The notes: a model not told the origin generated them from the sequence alone. Counted from the first letter of the stretch, positions 34,452 through 43,061 are shown. The stretch is DNA of 64,000 nt from Enhygromyxa salina (GCF_000737335.2 NZ_JMCC02000021.1:1-64000), one strand, 5' to 3'. Program-made: numbers and translations.

Positions 34452-35165
34452 TCATTCCTGGTCGCTGGTGATCGCCGCGCTCGCGTTGGCGCGCAGGGCC
34501 GCGATCGCGCCTTTGTAGTCGCCGGGGTGCTGCGCGCTGCGAAACACCGCCGAGCCAGCCACGAACACGTCGGCGCCGTCGCTCGCGCTCTCGTGGATGT
34601 TGTCTGCGGTGACGCCCCCATCGACCTGAATTCGGGTGGCCAGCCCGCGCTCGCGGATCGCCGCGCGCAAGGCTCGGATCTTCGGGCGGACCTGGGGGAT
34701 GAAGCGCTGGCCCCCAAACCCCGGGTTGACGGTCATCAGCAGGACCAGGTCACACAGCTCGAGCACGTGCAGCACCGACTCGATCGGCGTGTGTGGATTG
34801 AGGCTGACGCCCGCGCGGACCCGATCCTGGCCGTGGTGGGGGAGCGCATGGATCTGTTGCAGGTTGCGGTGCAGGTGCGGACAGGCCTCGACGTGGACGG
34901 TGATCCCATCGGCGCCCGCGGCCGCGAATTCGGCCACGTACTTGTCGGGCTCGACGATCATCAGGTGGCAATCCATATACTTGGCAGTGACCGGGCGCAG
35001 GGCCTTCACGACCATCGGACCGATCGTCAGGTTGGGCACGAACCGACCGTCCATCACGTCAACGTGGATCCAGTCGGCGCCGGCCTCATCGATCGCCTGG
35101 ACCTCTGCGCCGAGTCGGCTGAAGTCGGCGCTCAAGATGGAAGGGGCGATCGCGGGCGCGTGCAT
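34452..35165 (-). CDS. rpe: Ribulose-phosphate 3-epimerase
   Basis: The 237-residue product interconverts ribulose 5-phosphate and xylulose 5-phosphate in the pentose phosphate pathway in the cytosol. The TIM-barrel motifs are complete: APSILSADFSRLG at 7-19, HVDVMDGRFVPNLTIGP with the metal-binding His and Asp, CHLMIVEPD with His, GVSLNPHTP, LLMTVNPGFGGQRF, and QVDGGVTADN with the catalytic Asp, followed by GSAVF. The length is normal. It probably forms a small operon with the downstream 33920 gene. The 70-bp spacer contains a tandem 9-bp repeat (ggtccgagc). Confidence 0.96.
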   Translation of the reverse strand: MHAPAIAPSILSADFSRLGAEVQAIDEAGADWIHVDVMDGRFVPNLTIGPMVVKALRPVTAKYMDCHLMIVEPDKYVAEFAAAGADGITVHVEACPHLHRNLQQIHALPHHGQDRVRAGVSLNPHTPIESVLHVLELCDLVLLMTVNPGFGGQRFIPQVRPKIRALRAAIRERGLATRIQVDGGVTADNIHESASDGADVFVAGSAVFRSAQHPGDYKGAIAALRANASAAITSDQE

Positions 35166-35226
35166 GCGGCGATCTACCCGAATGTGGGTAGCTGTTCAAT
35201 TCGGACCCCTGGTAGCATGACGGGCC

Positions 35227-36942
35227 ATGCGCGAGACACTTGATGCGACCCCCCCGGCGACCCTGGATGTTCGCGCGACGGCGCTGAGGACGGGCGCGGG
35301 CCTGAGCGTGGATCGCTTCATCGCGCGCGAGACCCCCGGCAACGTTGGCGTGGCGCTCTCGGGTGGCGGCTCGCGCTCGGCGGTCGCGTCGATGGGCCAG
35401 CTCCGGGGGCTGCACGCGCTTGGGCTTCTCGATGAGGTGCGCGCGATCGCGGCGGTGTCTGGGGGCAGTTGGTTGTCGGCGGCGTGGACCTTCTTGCCGC
35501 GCGAGTTCGCCGACGAGGACTTCTTGGGCCCCTACGTCGCAGACCCGGGCGAGCTGGTGTTGGTGGGACCCGAGCGCGCTCCGCCCGGGGCGTGTCTGAC
35601 CGAGGTCGCGTGTTCGAATTTTGCTCACGCGATCACCCGCAAGGACTTCACCGCCGTCGGCCTGACCGCTGGCGTGGCTGCGTTCAGCAAGCGCGGTGTG
35701 CCGGGTGGCCGGGTCTGGCAGGCCGTGATCGGTGAGCGCTTGTTCGCTCCGTTTGGCCTGTACGCCGCGAGCGACGACGGCCAGCCCCGGAGCTTCTTCG
35801 CGTTCGACGAGGCCGCCGCGCAAGCAGCCCGTGACGCCAATCCAGGCTTGGCTTCGGCGACCGCCCACGTCGTCAAGCAGCCCCACGCTGGCGAGGCGCG
35901 GCGGCCCTTCTACATCTGCAACGTGGGCCTGGAGGTCCGCGACGAGCTTGGCGAGCCCGCGATCGCGCCGCTGCAAGGCACGCCCTTCTTCGTCGGGGTC
36001 ACCTCGCAGCCGGCCGCCCGAGATGCGTGGAACCAGCGGATCGGCGGCGCCGCGGTCACGCCGTTTTGTTTTGGCGGCCAACTCTTGGATCGCGTGGGCC
36101 CAACGGACGCTGTCGCCGATGACGAGCACCCGATCGCGGTCCGGATCAGCTCGCTGTTCAGCCTGTGGGACCTCGTTGGTACCAGCAGCGCGTTCTATGC
36201 CGACTTCTTGTTCGATCGGCAGCGCGACGGCATCGTCCCGCGCTACGACTATTTTTGCCCGGCCGCCGATCCCCCCGCTGGCCAGCCCAACCACTTTGTC
36301 GACGGGGGCAGCGTCGACACCCTGGGCGTCACGGCGCTGCTCGCCTACGAGGACATCGACTCGCTGATCGTGTTCGTGAACGGCCCCGAGCCGGTCGAGC
36401 GCTCGACCGACGGATTGGATCTCGTGATCGTCGACCGGGGCATTCCGCCGTTGTTTGGCTACCAGCCCTATCGGGAGGGCGTGGGCTACCTGCCCTATGC
36501 CGCGGGCGCGCCCGCGATCCCGGCTGGGGCCTGCGGCGATGTCGATCCCAAAGCGACGGACTTTCGGCACGACCGGGTGTTTCCCGAGCATGCCTTCGCG
36601 GAGCTGCTCGATGGCCTGTGGGCCGCGACCAGCGGGGGTGGTGAGCGCGCGGGCGTCGAGTCGTGCGCGTTTCTTCAGCGCAGCCTGAAGGTCCAAGCCA
36701 ACGCGTGGTTTGGCGTGCGCGAGCGGGTCGTCGACGTGCTGTGGTTTCACCTCGACCCCGCGTCCACATGGACGGACCAGCTGCGACCTGTCGTCGCCGC
36801 CGCGGTGCCCCAGCGCTGGCCCAACTACCCGACGATCGAGACCGGTCTGAGCGCGCCGCAGGTCAACTACCTGGCCCACTTCACCGCGTGGTGTGTGGCC
36901 GCGCGCGCGCCCGAGCTGCGCGAGCTGTTCGGGCGCAGCTGA
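35227..36942 (+). CDS. Phospholipase B/cytosolic PLA2-like protein
   Basis: The 571-residue product resembles the catalytic domain of fungal phospholipase B and animal cPLA2 (PF01735), which hydrolyse ester bonds of phospholipids with a Ser-Asp dyad. The oxyanion segment ALSGGGSRSAVASMGQL (43-59) contains the conserved GGG and Arg. The nucleophile elbow is AVSGGSWLS (Ser78), as in yeast Plb1 GLSGGSW. The Asp is in FVDGGSVDTLG at about residue 360. There is no signal peptide, so it is cytosolic or released with outer-membrane material. Such enzymes are mainly eukaryotic, which suggests transfer or old shared ancestry. It is divergent from rpe, with 61 bases between the starts. Confidence 0.85.
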   Translation: MRETLDATPPATLDVRATALRTGAGLSVDRFIARETPGNVGVALSGGGSRSAVASMGQLRGLHALGLLDEVRAIAAVSGGSWLSAAWTFLPREFADEDFLGPYVADPGELVLVGPERAPPGACLTEVACSNFAHAITRKDFTAVGLTAGVAAFSKRGVPGGRVWQAVIGERLFAPFGLYAASDDGQPRSFFAFDEAAAQAARDANPGLASATAHVVKQPHAGEARRPFYICNVGLEVRDELGEPAIAPLQGTPFFVGVTSQPAARDAWNQRIGGAAVTPFCFGGQLLDRVGPTDAVADDEHPIAVRISSLFSLWDLVGTSSAFYADFLFDRQRDGIVPRYDYFCPAADPPAGQPNHFVDGGSVDTLGVTALLAYEDIDSLIVFVNGPEPVERSTDGLDLVIVDRGIPPLFGYQPYREGVGYLPYAAGAPAIPAGACGDVDPKATDFRHDRVFPEHAFAELLDGLWAATSGGGERAGVESCAFLQRSLKVQANAWFGVRERVVDVLWFHLDPASTWTDQLRPVVAAAVPQRWPNYPTIETGLSAPQVNYLAHFTAWCVAARAPELRELFGRS

Positions 36943-37289
36943 GTTGTCCACGCTGGCGTGTGTGGTCTCCACGGGATCACCGAGCGAGGCGCGCGTGTCA
37001 TGGGCGTGCTCGTGGCGCTCGTGGCTCGGCGCGCGCGCGGACGATCGGCCCCGAAATAGCGGCGCCGAGGCGGGGCCAGCTGGCGAAGTGCGTCGGCTGC
37101 TTCACAGGCGCGTCGATGGCCCGCAGAATGCAGAGGATTCTCGTGCGGCAACGCGGGACAGTGGTAGGTTTGCGATCGATGCACCCAGCACGGCTCGAGG
37201 CACACGGCGGCGACAGGACGAAGGGTCCCTGCTCGCCGGCCGCCGCCCGCCGCAGCAGGGGGCCAACCCGAAGGTCGCGGCTGTTCGGG
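36943..37289. other. Gap of 347 bp without a gene
   Basis: This spacer lies between two rightward genes. It contains one GC-rich hairpin, ggccccg (37047-37053) pairing with cggggcc (37071-37077), that could end the phospholipase transcript. Frames through it are shadows of neighbouring ORFs. No RNA gene or repeat was seen. Confidence 0.5.
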
Positions 37290-39386
37290 ATGCCAAGGGG
37301 CCTTGGCTTGCTGCTGCTGTTGCTGGTGGTGTTCAGCTGCACCAGCGGGGTGGCCTACCAACGCGGGCCCGTGATCCCCACCACCGGGCTCGAGCTCGGG
37401 CCCAGCGAACGCGCCGAGGAGCAACGCCGCAGCCTCCGCCACGTGTTCTACCGCAACAACGAGATGCCCCCGACCCCGAGCCCGCGCGAGCTCCGTCGGC
37501 TGGAGCACAACCTCGCCGAGGCCCCGCCGGTCGAAGTTCGTGAGCTGCACGACCTGTTTGGCAACGACGTCGAGCTGCTCGCGTTCGCAACCCGTGACAC
37601 CGACGCAGACGGAGTGCTCGACTACCGGATCAGCGAGTACCGCGGGAAGTTCTTCGAGGGCGACCTGGACCTCGACAACGACGGGATCCGCAACGTCTAC
37701 GACTCGGCGCCCTATGATCGCGACGTTGGCGGGGTCGACACCAACGGCGACGGCGTGCCCGACAAGCCCGGCAGCTTCGCCGACCGCGACGGCGACGGGA
37801 TCCCCGATCACTTGGATTGGTCGCGGCGCAAGGGCGACCAACTCGCCGAGATCCAAGCCGCGCTGTTCCGCGACTACGACGTGATCCTGGTCGAGCGCAG
37901 CGCTCGGTTCACCCCCGAGCTGGTCCACGCGATCGACGACACGCTGCGCTTGGTGTTCCACGAGCGCCTGGCGACGCTGCGCACCATCGCCGTCGAAGAC
38001 CAGCTGCTGATCAGCCCCGATCTTGGCGACAACGGCTTCATGCTGGCGCAGACCCAGACCCTCACGGTCTACACCAAGAGCCTCGAGGGCGCGCCGCCGC
38101 TGGTGCTGCTTGGGCTGCTGGTCCACGAGGTCGACCACGCCTGGCAGCTCGCCCAGGACTTCGACGAGACCAACCTGCTCGCCGAGAACAAGAAGATGCA
38201 CTTCCCGCCGGGCAACTTCACCAGCAGCCTCGAGCGCTTTGGGTGGGAAGTCGACGAGAACACGCTAGGCGAGGGCTACTATCATCGCTTGTATTGGCCA
38301 CACTTTTACGCGACCAGCCCCCGGTATCTGTACCGTGGCTCGGCCGCCAACGAGTGGGCCGTGTGGTTCGAGAGTGTCCAGCGCGAGTCAGGTCCAGAAT
38401 TCTTGCGCAACAGTCCGGCGGTCACCTGGGGCATGGTCGGGCCCTACTCGCTGACGTCACCGTGGGAGTGGCACGCGGACCAGCTGATGGCCTCGCTCTA
38501 CAACCGCCTGGATCGCGGGCTCAGCGAGCACCCCAACCAAAGTTATCGCAGCAGCGTCGGCACCTTGTTGCGCGCGCGCATGTTGCAGGTCGTGCAGGCC
38601 CAGTGGAGCCGCTACGACTACCGCAACGCGGTCGGGACCAGCATCGATCGTGAGCTTGGGCGCCGCTTCGAGCTCTCGCCCAACGAGATCGAGCTGCTCG
38701 TCGAGCGCTACATGCTGCCGCTGGTCGATCTGCCGATGTTGTCCGAGGCGCTGGCGCTCGAGTCCGAGGCGCTGGGGGTGGCCAAGTTGAGCGACGCGCT
38801 CGCCACGAGCTGGGATGAGCTGAGCGAGCGCGCCAACGATCCGCAGCGGCTTCGCCCGGACTTGCACGCGCTGGTTCGCGCTGGCATGGGCGCGTGGCAC
38901 ATGTCAAACGCCAACGTCGGGGCTGGTGGCAACGCGGAGGAGCCTGGCGCGGAGGCGGAGTCGGAGGCGGAAGCGGAGGCGGACGCCGAAGCGGACGCAA
39001 CCACCCCTGGCGAACCTGAAGCCGACGAAGCCGACTCGAGCATCGACGAGGCCCCACAGTCGCCCGCGACCGCCATCGGACCTGCCGCGTCCGGGCCCGC
39101 GCCGGATCAGTCACCGCTGACCCGCTCGGGTCGGACGAGCCGCGGTGCGGGTCGCGTGGGCGGCATCATGCAAGGCGAACCCCAACCCGGTGACGATCTT
39201 CTCGCCGGGGCCGGCGACGCGGAGTTCGAAGATGGCGGCGCCGAGATCCGGGGCGAGGGCAGCGAGCGGGGCAGCAGCGGTGTCCGGCGCGCGGTCGATC
39301 CGGTGGTGAGCCTGTTCGAGCAGCTGCGTCTGGCGGTGCCGCAGCCCGTGGAGCCTGTGGAGCCCGGTCAGCCAGACGGGGGCTAG
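37290..39386 (+). CDS. Lipoprotein with calcium-binding TSP3-like repeats and an HExxH motif
   Basis: The 698-residue product has a lipobox (VVFSC, Cys17). Residues about 105-175 carry thrombospondin-type-3-like Asp repeats (DTDADGVLDY, DLDNDGIRNVYD, DTNGDGVPD, DRDGDGIPDHLD) that should bind calcium. After them is a helical domain with LLVHEVDHAWQLAQ, a zincin-type HExxH at His279-Glu280-His283; a later Glu such as that in SAANEWAVWFES could be the third ligand. The last 150 residues are an Ala/Glu/Asp-rich linker and tail. It may be a surface metalloprotease, but no known peptidase family was matched. The start is set by the signal peptide. Confidence 0.75.
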   Translation: MPRGLGLLLLLLVVFSCTSGVAYQRGPVIPTTGLELGPSERAEEQRRSLRHVFYRNNEMPPTPSPRELRRLEHNLAEAPPVEVRELHDLFGNDVELLAFATRDTDADGVLDYRISEYRGKFFEGDLDLDNDGIRNVYDSAPYDRDVGGVDTNGDGVPDKPGSFADRDGDGIPDHLDWSRRKGDQLAEIQAALFRDYDVILVERSARFTPELVHAIDDTLRLVFHERLATLRTIAVEDQLLISPDLGDNGFMLAQTQTLTVYTKSLEGAPPLVLLGLLVHEVDHAWQLAQDFDETNLLAENKKMHFPPGNFTSSLERFGWEVDENTLGEGYYHRLYWPHFYATSPRYLYRGSAANEWAVWFESVQRESGPEFLRNSPAVTWGMVGPYSLTSPWEWHADQLMASLYNRLDRGLSEHPNQSYRSSVGTLLRARMLQVVQAQWSRYDYRNAVGTSIDRELGRRFELSPNEIELLVERYMLPLVDLPMLSEALALESEALGVAKLSDALATSWDELSERANDPQRLRPDLHALVRAGMGAWHMSNANVGAGGNAEEPGAEAESEAEAEADAEADATTPGEPEADEADSSIDEAPQSPATAIGPAASGPAPDQSPLTRSGRTSRGAGRVGGIMQGEPQPGDDLLAGAGDAEFEDGGAEIRGEGSERGSSGVRRAVDPVVSLFEQLRLAVPQPVEPVEPGQPDGG

Positions 39387-39387
39387 A

Positions 39388-39552
39388 GCGCCAATCAGTT
39401 TGAATTCACGACGCCAGGCACATCTGGGACCGCCCCTGCCGTTGTCGGTCGGCGCTCGCAGTATGCCGGATACAGCTTCGGCCTCCCTCCTAGGCAGGAA
39501 CGGCCCCAGACGCACCTGACGCCGCGACTCCAAACTGATCGGCGCTCTAGGA
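39388..39552. repeat. Intergenic repeat family C, imperfect palindrome (about 165 bp)
   Basis: The left end gcgccaatcagtttg and the right end caaactgatcggcgc are near-perfect inverted repeats. Pairing continues inward: cgacgccaggcac with the cacctgacgccg region, and ctgggaccgcccctgcc with ggcaggaacggccccag. The centre holds a 32-base segment (39438-39469) that recurs at 43044-43075 with two differences. It follows the stop of the metalloprotease-like gene and abuts the hairpin at 39547. A MITE-like origin is likely. Confidence 0.7.
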
Positions 39553-39602
39553 GCCCGTGGTGCAACGCCGGCGACGCGATGCATTGCACCACGGGCTCCT
39601 AG
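39547..39602. terminator. Perfect 19-bp inverted repeat with 18-base loop
   Basis: Left arm ctaggagcccgtggtgcaa (39547-39565) and right arm ttgcaccacgggctcctag (39584-39602) are exact complements. The right arm includes the stop codon (TAG on the minus strand, 39599-39601) of the EXPERA gene. It lies between convergent genes and is probably a bidirectional terminator, though a perfect long stem next to family C could also be a small mobile-element end. Confidence 0.65.
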
Positions 39603-40090
39603 ATCCGCTTGGTGAACGGATGCGGCCCTCGCAGGCGCCACAGCGCGAGGATCGGCACGACGGCGTAGGGCAGGTAGATCGCGATCAGCAGCCCAGGTCG
39701 AGGTGGCGGCAGCTCGCCGAAGAACTCCATCCACAGGTGCACCACCATCGAGTAGAGCAGCGCGACGGCCCACGCGATCGTCGGCCATCGCACCGCCTCG
39801 ACGCCGCGCCAGATCCCCCAGGCCAACACCAAGTAGGCCGGCCCAAACACGAACGCCGAGATCCCCGACATCACCCGCAGCCACTGGGGGTTGGCCAGAA
39901 ACAGCGGATCCAGGTTGCGCCCGTACCAGCACAGCGCGCCCCACAGTTGCTGCGGCTCGCCGCAAAAGTCGACGTCGAGGGCGGCCAGCCGATCCACACC
40001 GAAGCTCGTGCACGCGAAGCTCAGGAGCGCGACGGCGAGCCAGCGATCATGGGCACGCTCGCTCAGCGGGATCGGCTGAAGTGCGGTCAT
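39599..40090 (-). CDS. EXPERA-domain membrane protein, TMEM97/EBP-like
   Basis: The 163-residue product has four hydrophobic segments (about 15-33, 58-82, 93-118 and 131-152). It follows the order of the eukaryotic EXPERA family (TMEM97/sigma-2 receptor, EBP sterol isomerase). WYGRNLDPLFLANPQW corresponds to the WYxxxxxDPL segment of TMEM97, LLYSMVVHLWMEFF to its IYS..H helix, and AIYLPYAVVPIL to VYAPYLLIPFIL. A His-x3-Glu (HLWME) is present, a spacing also used by EBP, although there it is in another helix. EBP isomerises sterol double bonds; TMEM97 binds sterols. The match is by eye and moderate. ATG at 40090 is preferred to one at 40123. Confidence 0.65.
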   Translation of the reverse strand: MTALQPIPLSERAHDRWLAVALLSFACTSFGVDRLAALDVDFCGEPQQLWGALCWYGRNLDPLFLANPQWLRVMSGISAFVFGPAYLVLAWGIWRGVEAVRWPTIAWAVALLYSMVVHLWMEFFGELPPPRPGLLIAIYLPYAVVPILALWRLRGPHPFTKRI

Positions 40091-40277
40091 CGAGGCCAAG
40101 TATCCCGAGTTGGCGAACTGCACGCGTGATCTCGATCCGGGTCGTCGCTGCCGATCCGGAGATTGCTCACTGTGCTCGAGGGCCAGTCTAGGTGAAGGCT
40201 ACGGAGCTCGGTCGCGATTACTAAACGTTCCCTCGACGGAAGAATCGCTGATTCCTGGTCGGTGTGACACTCGGCCG

Positions 40278-40313
40278 CGACGTGCCTGGAGCTGGGGGGC
40301 CTCAGGCACGTCG
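40278..40313. terminator. Stem-loop with perfect 11-bp stem
   Basis: The arms cgacgtgcctg (40278-40288) and caggcacgtcg (40303-40313) are exact complements with a 14-base GC-rich loop. It lies about 180 bases beyond the 3' end of the 57-codon ORF on the minus strand and could be its terminator. No T-run is present on either side. Confidence 0.4.
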
Positions 40314-40495
40314 TAGCCGCCCTATCAACGGTGATTACTGTCGCGCGGCGGTACGTAGCCCCCGACGAATTCACGCTTCCACGCTGGTGTATCTTGTCAC
40401 TGTTCTAAAACAGCTTGGCCGCAGGCACGGGTGGGTGCTTCTGCGGCCAGCTGTGAGCGTTTTCGTGGCTCAGGAGTCTCGCGTCGCGGGTCTCA

Positions 40496-40669
40496 TCAGA
40501 GGAAGAACTGGACCGATGGGTCTTTGAGCGACGCCTCGTACTCGGCTTCTCGTCGGCGTCGCTCCCGTTCTTCCTGGACACGCAGGTCGACGGGACCCCG
40601 GTTGATCGGCAGCGCGAGGGCAACTGGGATCACACTTCGGGCCGAGAGCTGGTTTTCGCGGAGGTTCAT
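40496..40669 (-). CDS. Candidate small protein of 57 residues
   Basis: The ORF runs from ATG at 40669 to TGA and has G/C in most third codon positions, like real genes of this genome and unlike the AT-rich DNA just upstream of it. The product starts MNLRENQLSARSVIP. It has an Arg/Glu-rich helix (VQEERERRRREAEYEASL) and ends DPSVQFFL. There is no signal peptide and no family match that I know. AGGA lies nine to ten bases upstream of the ATG. It may be a genuine small protein or peptide precursor. The main doubt is its size. Confidence 0.4.
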   Translation of the reverse strand: MNLRENQLSARSVIPVALALPINRGPVDLRVQEERERRRREAEYEASLKDPSVQFFL

Positions 40670-41075
40670 CTTGTGGGTCCTGGTCGCGTGAGTGACTCGT
40701 GCAGGAGTCGTCTGCCGCCCCCGAACTGTACCAAAGGACATGTCCATGAGGCCAACTCCAATGTGTATGGAAGTGATAAAAAGTACAGTAATCTGGCTCG
40801 ATATCGCCCCATGTTGGCTCGTATCAGCTGTTTTTCGAGACTTTTCGTACTTAGGTACACTGGCGGACATCTCCTGAGTTCAGAATGCGTACTACAGGTT
40901 CCTATATGTATTCATGGCGCTTACATGTCTCTTGTAGTGGTCCACACATTTTGAAATGGATGTGTGTTGCATTACGCCCCATGTCGCTCGCTCGTGGGCA
41001 AAAACGCCCGAAAGCGTAACCTGCGCGGTGCTTTGAAGCCCGGAGCCGGAGGGCGCCGTAGTAGCGTCGTTACCT

Positions 41076-42227
41076 GTGAAGAAGATCTACGGCGTCGCCC
41101 CCCTCGTGTTCTTGCTGTCGAGCGGATGTGGGGAGCCATCGGGCTCGGGGGTCGACGCGGACGCGACCGAGACGGGCGAGAGCGACGACACAGATGCCAC
41201 TGGCGACGGCGATGGCGACGGCGATGGCGACGGCGATGGCGATGGCGATGGCGATGGCGACGGAGACGGAGACGGAGACGGCGACGGAGACGGCGAACCG
41301 GGAACCGGCGATGGCGATGGCGATGGCGACCCAGATCCCCACCAGATCGAGCTCGAGACCTACGCGCCACGGGTGTGGTTCCCGGCCAACGAGAGCTACT
41401 GGCCGTCGTCGGTCGAGTTCGCGTACCCCGAACTCGAGCGCTTCGCCGATGGCGACGGCAAGTACTGGGTGCGCACGCGCGACTCGCTTGGCAGCCCGTC
41501 GGACACGCTCCCGTTCTTCGCGGGTGAACTCGAGACCGCGCCGGTCTACGCGTATTGGGCTGACAAAGGCGGCGACGTCGTCGACCTCGTGTACTTCTTC
41601 TACTTCCCCTACAACCGGGGCAAGAACGTCGCCGACACGGTCTGGGGCAATCACGTTGGCGACTGGGAGCACATCACGGTGCGGCTGCTCGGCAACGACG
41701 TCGATGGTTACGTCCCGAGCCAGGTCTACCTGTCAGCGCATAGCTTCGGGGGCGCCTATGACTGGAACAGCGGTGAGGTCGAGCTGCTCGAGGGCACGCA
41801 CCCGGTCGTGTACTCGGCCTGGGGCTCGCACGGGATGTGGTCCAGCCCTGGCGATCACGTGTATCAAACCATCGGAGAGACCTTCTTCGATGTGTGCGTG
41901 ACGCTGGTCTGCGCAGACTTGACCGATGAGACCAGCGCTGGCGTGGCGTGGGATACCTGGGAGAACATGGTCGCGCTCGACTACGCTGAAGGGGTTGGCT
42001 TGGGCGGGGCGCAGTGGCCCGTGTGGATGAGCGATCAATTCACGGACGCCGGATCCGGTGATCCCGCGGTCCCGGGCCAGGGGCCGATCTATCGCTGGGG
42101 CAACCAAGAGGACTGCTCGGTGCTCGGGATTCCGTTCGACATCACTGACCTGATTGGCGTGTGTCGGCTCGAGGATGGGCCCACGGGGCCGGCGTCCAAG
42201 AGCGTGTGGGGGGCGGAGCTGCAATAG
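41076..42227 (+). CDS. Vps62-like lipoprotein with long GD-repeat linker
   Basis: The 383-residue product (GTG start) has a lipobox (LSSGC, Cys18) and a GD dipeptide run of about fifteen units at about residues 43-75. The C-terminal domain has the Vps62/DUF946 layout (PF06101) known mainly from fungi and plants: YAPRVWFPANESYWPSSVEF, DLVYFFYFPYNRGK, WGNHVGDWEHITVRL, PSQVYLSAHSFGG, and HPVVYSAWGSHGMWSSPGDHVY. The function of the family is poorly known even in yeast. Here the protein would sit on the cell surface or in the periplasm. The linker DNA is a hexanucleotide tract (ggcgat/ggcgac) that could change length by slippage. It follows the AT-rich island. Confidence 0.85.
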   Translation: MKKIYGVAPLVFLLSSGCGEPSGSGVDADATETGESDDTDATGDGDGDGDGDGDGDGDGDGDGDGDGDGDGDGEPGTGDGDGDGDPDPHQIELETYAPRVWFPANESYWPSSVEFAYPELERFADGDGKYWVRTRDSLGSPSDTLPFFAGELETAPVYAYWADKGGDVVDLVYFFYFPYNRGKNVADTVWGNHVGDWEHITVRLLGNDVDGYVPSQVYLSAHSFGGAYDWNSGEVELLEGTHPVVYSAWGSHGMWSSPGDHVYQTIGETFFDVCVTLVCADLTDETSAGVAWDTWENMVALDYAEGVGLGGAQWPVWMSDQFTDAGSGDPAVPGQGPIYRWGNQEDCSVLGIPFDITDLIGVCRLEDGPTGPASKSVWGAELQ

Positions 42228-42443
42228 ACCAGCGCGCACAACCACGCGGCGGCCGAATGCCTTGCACCAGAGCGCCAAGATCTCGAGCCAGTCCCCGCAT
42301 TCGCGGCGGCCCACGCTATACTCGGCGGCCGAAGATCGCCAACAGGCCCGACGACATCCCACGGGCGCTCGCCGAGCTGGGCCTAGTAGGGTGGCGGCTA
42401 CGAGTCGAATCAGGCAGGCGCTCGCACCGGGCGGGCGTGGTAG

Positions 42444-43061
42444 TCAGATCGCGGACTTGCACACCATCCAGATCGCGCCCTCGCCCGTGTCCGTGTCGGC
42501 GGTTGCCCAGTAGACGGCGTGCTCGTCGACCTGAACGGTCGTGGGCTTGGGCGAGAACTTGTCCACCACAAACTCGCCCTCGAGGGGGTCGTACTCGCCG
42601 CCATGGCGTGGATAGCGGTGGATCCATCCGAGGTGGGTCTCCTCGTCGAAGTTCCACTTCGGCAGGTAGACATGGGTGGAGTCGACCGCGAGATCGAAGT
42701 TCTTGGCCCCTCCAGCGACGAAGTAGGGCGCCTCGCCAGGAATGACGCGATACAGGCCGCCGAAGCCGTTGACCCACGCAGCACCCTCGCGGAGCTCGAA
42801 CCCGACGGGTGTGGCAACCTTGGCGATGAGCTCTGCTTGACTCCCGTCTTTGCCGGCGCGCCAGAGCTCACCGCTGATGTCGGTGACCCACCACAGGTGG
42901 CTCTCGTCCACCGCGATGTCGCTGATCTGCCACTCGTTCGAGGCGAGCAGCTGCTTGTCGGCGCCGTCTAGGCGAATCCGCCACAGCCGCCGCTCGATCA
43001 TGTTGTCGAGCTGATGGTCCTCAGCGTAGTAGAGCCACCCGGGGCCGTTGTCGGTCGGCAT
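42444..43061 (-). pseudogene. 5'-truncated propeller protein gene
   Basis: The frame encodes 205 residues of a propeller: GWLYYAEDHQ, RRLWRIRLDGADKQLLA, ISDIAVDESHLWWVTD, LWRAGKDGSQAELIA, and a later DEHAVYWATADTD. This is four to five blades of a DUF5050-like six-bladed protein. It has no signal peptide. Its first codons (MPTDNG) fall inside the 32-bp segment shared with repeat family C, so the ATG seems to be created by repeat-related sequence. The frame continues upstream only to a stop at 43104 within the neighbouring gene. I infer loss of the 5' part, though a short cytosolic protein cannot be excluded. It is 20 bases downstream of the coiled-coil gene. Confidence 0.55.

Larger units (their letters stand above)
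40091..41075. other. Long intergenic region with an AT-rich island
   Basis: This region separates the divergent EXPERA and Vps62-like genes. It contains a stem-loop at 40278-40313, a candidate 57-codon gene at 40496-40669, and a stretch at about 40700-40970 that is visibly richer in A+T than anything else in the window. The stretch carries motifs such as gataaaaagtacagt and cgtacttaggtac. Other frames here have atypical composition and are not reported as genes. It may be a regulatory region or foreign DNA. Confidence 0.6.

Noticed and set aside
33858..35243. 461-codon plus-strand frame
   Set aside because: Antisense to rpe and the 33920 gene; rpe motifs on the minus strand are unmistakable.
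40673..40954. 93-codon plus-strand ORF in the AT-rich island
   Set aside because: Composition and codon use do not match the genome and there is no ribosome site; it is probably a chance frame in AT-rich DNA.
41200..41320. GD-encoding hexamer tract as an independent repeat element or CRISPR-like array
   Set aside because: It is an in-frame coding linker with no spacers; similar tracts occur in several other lipoprotein genes in the window.
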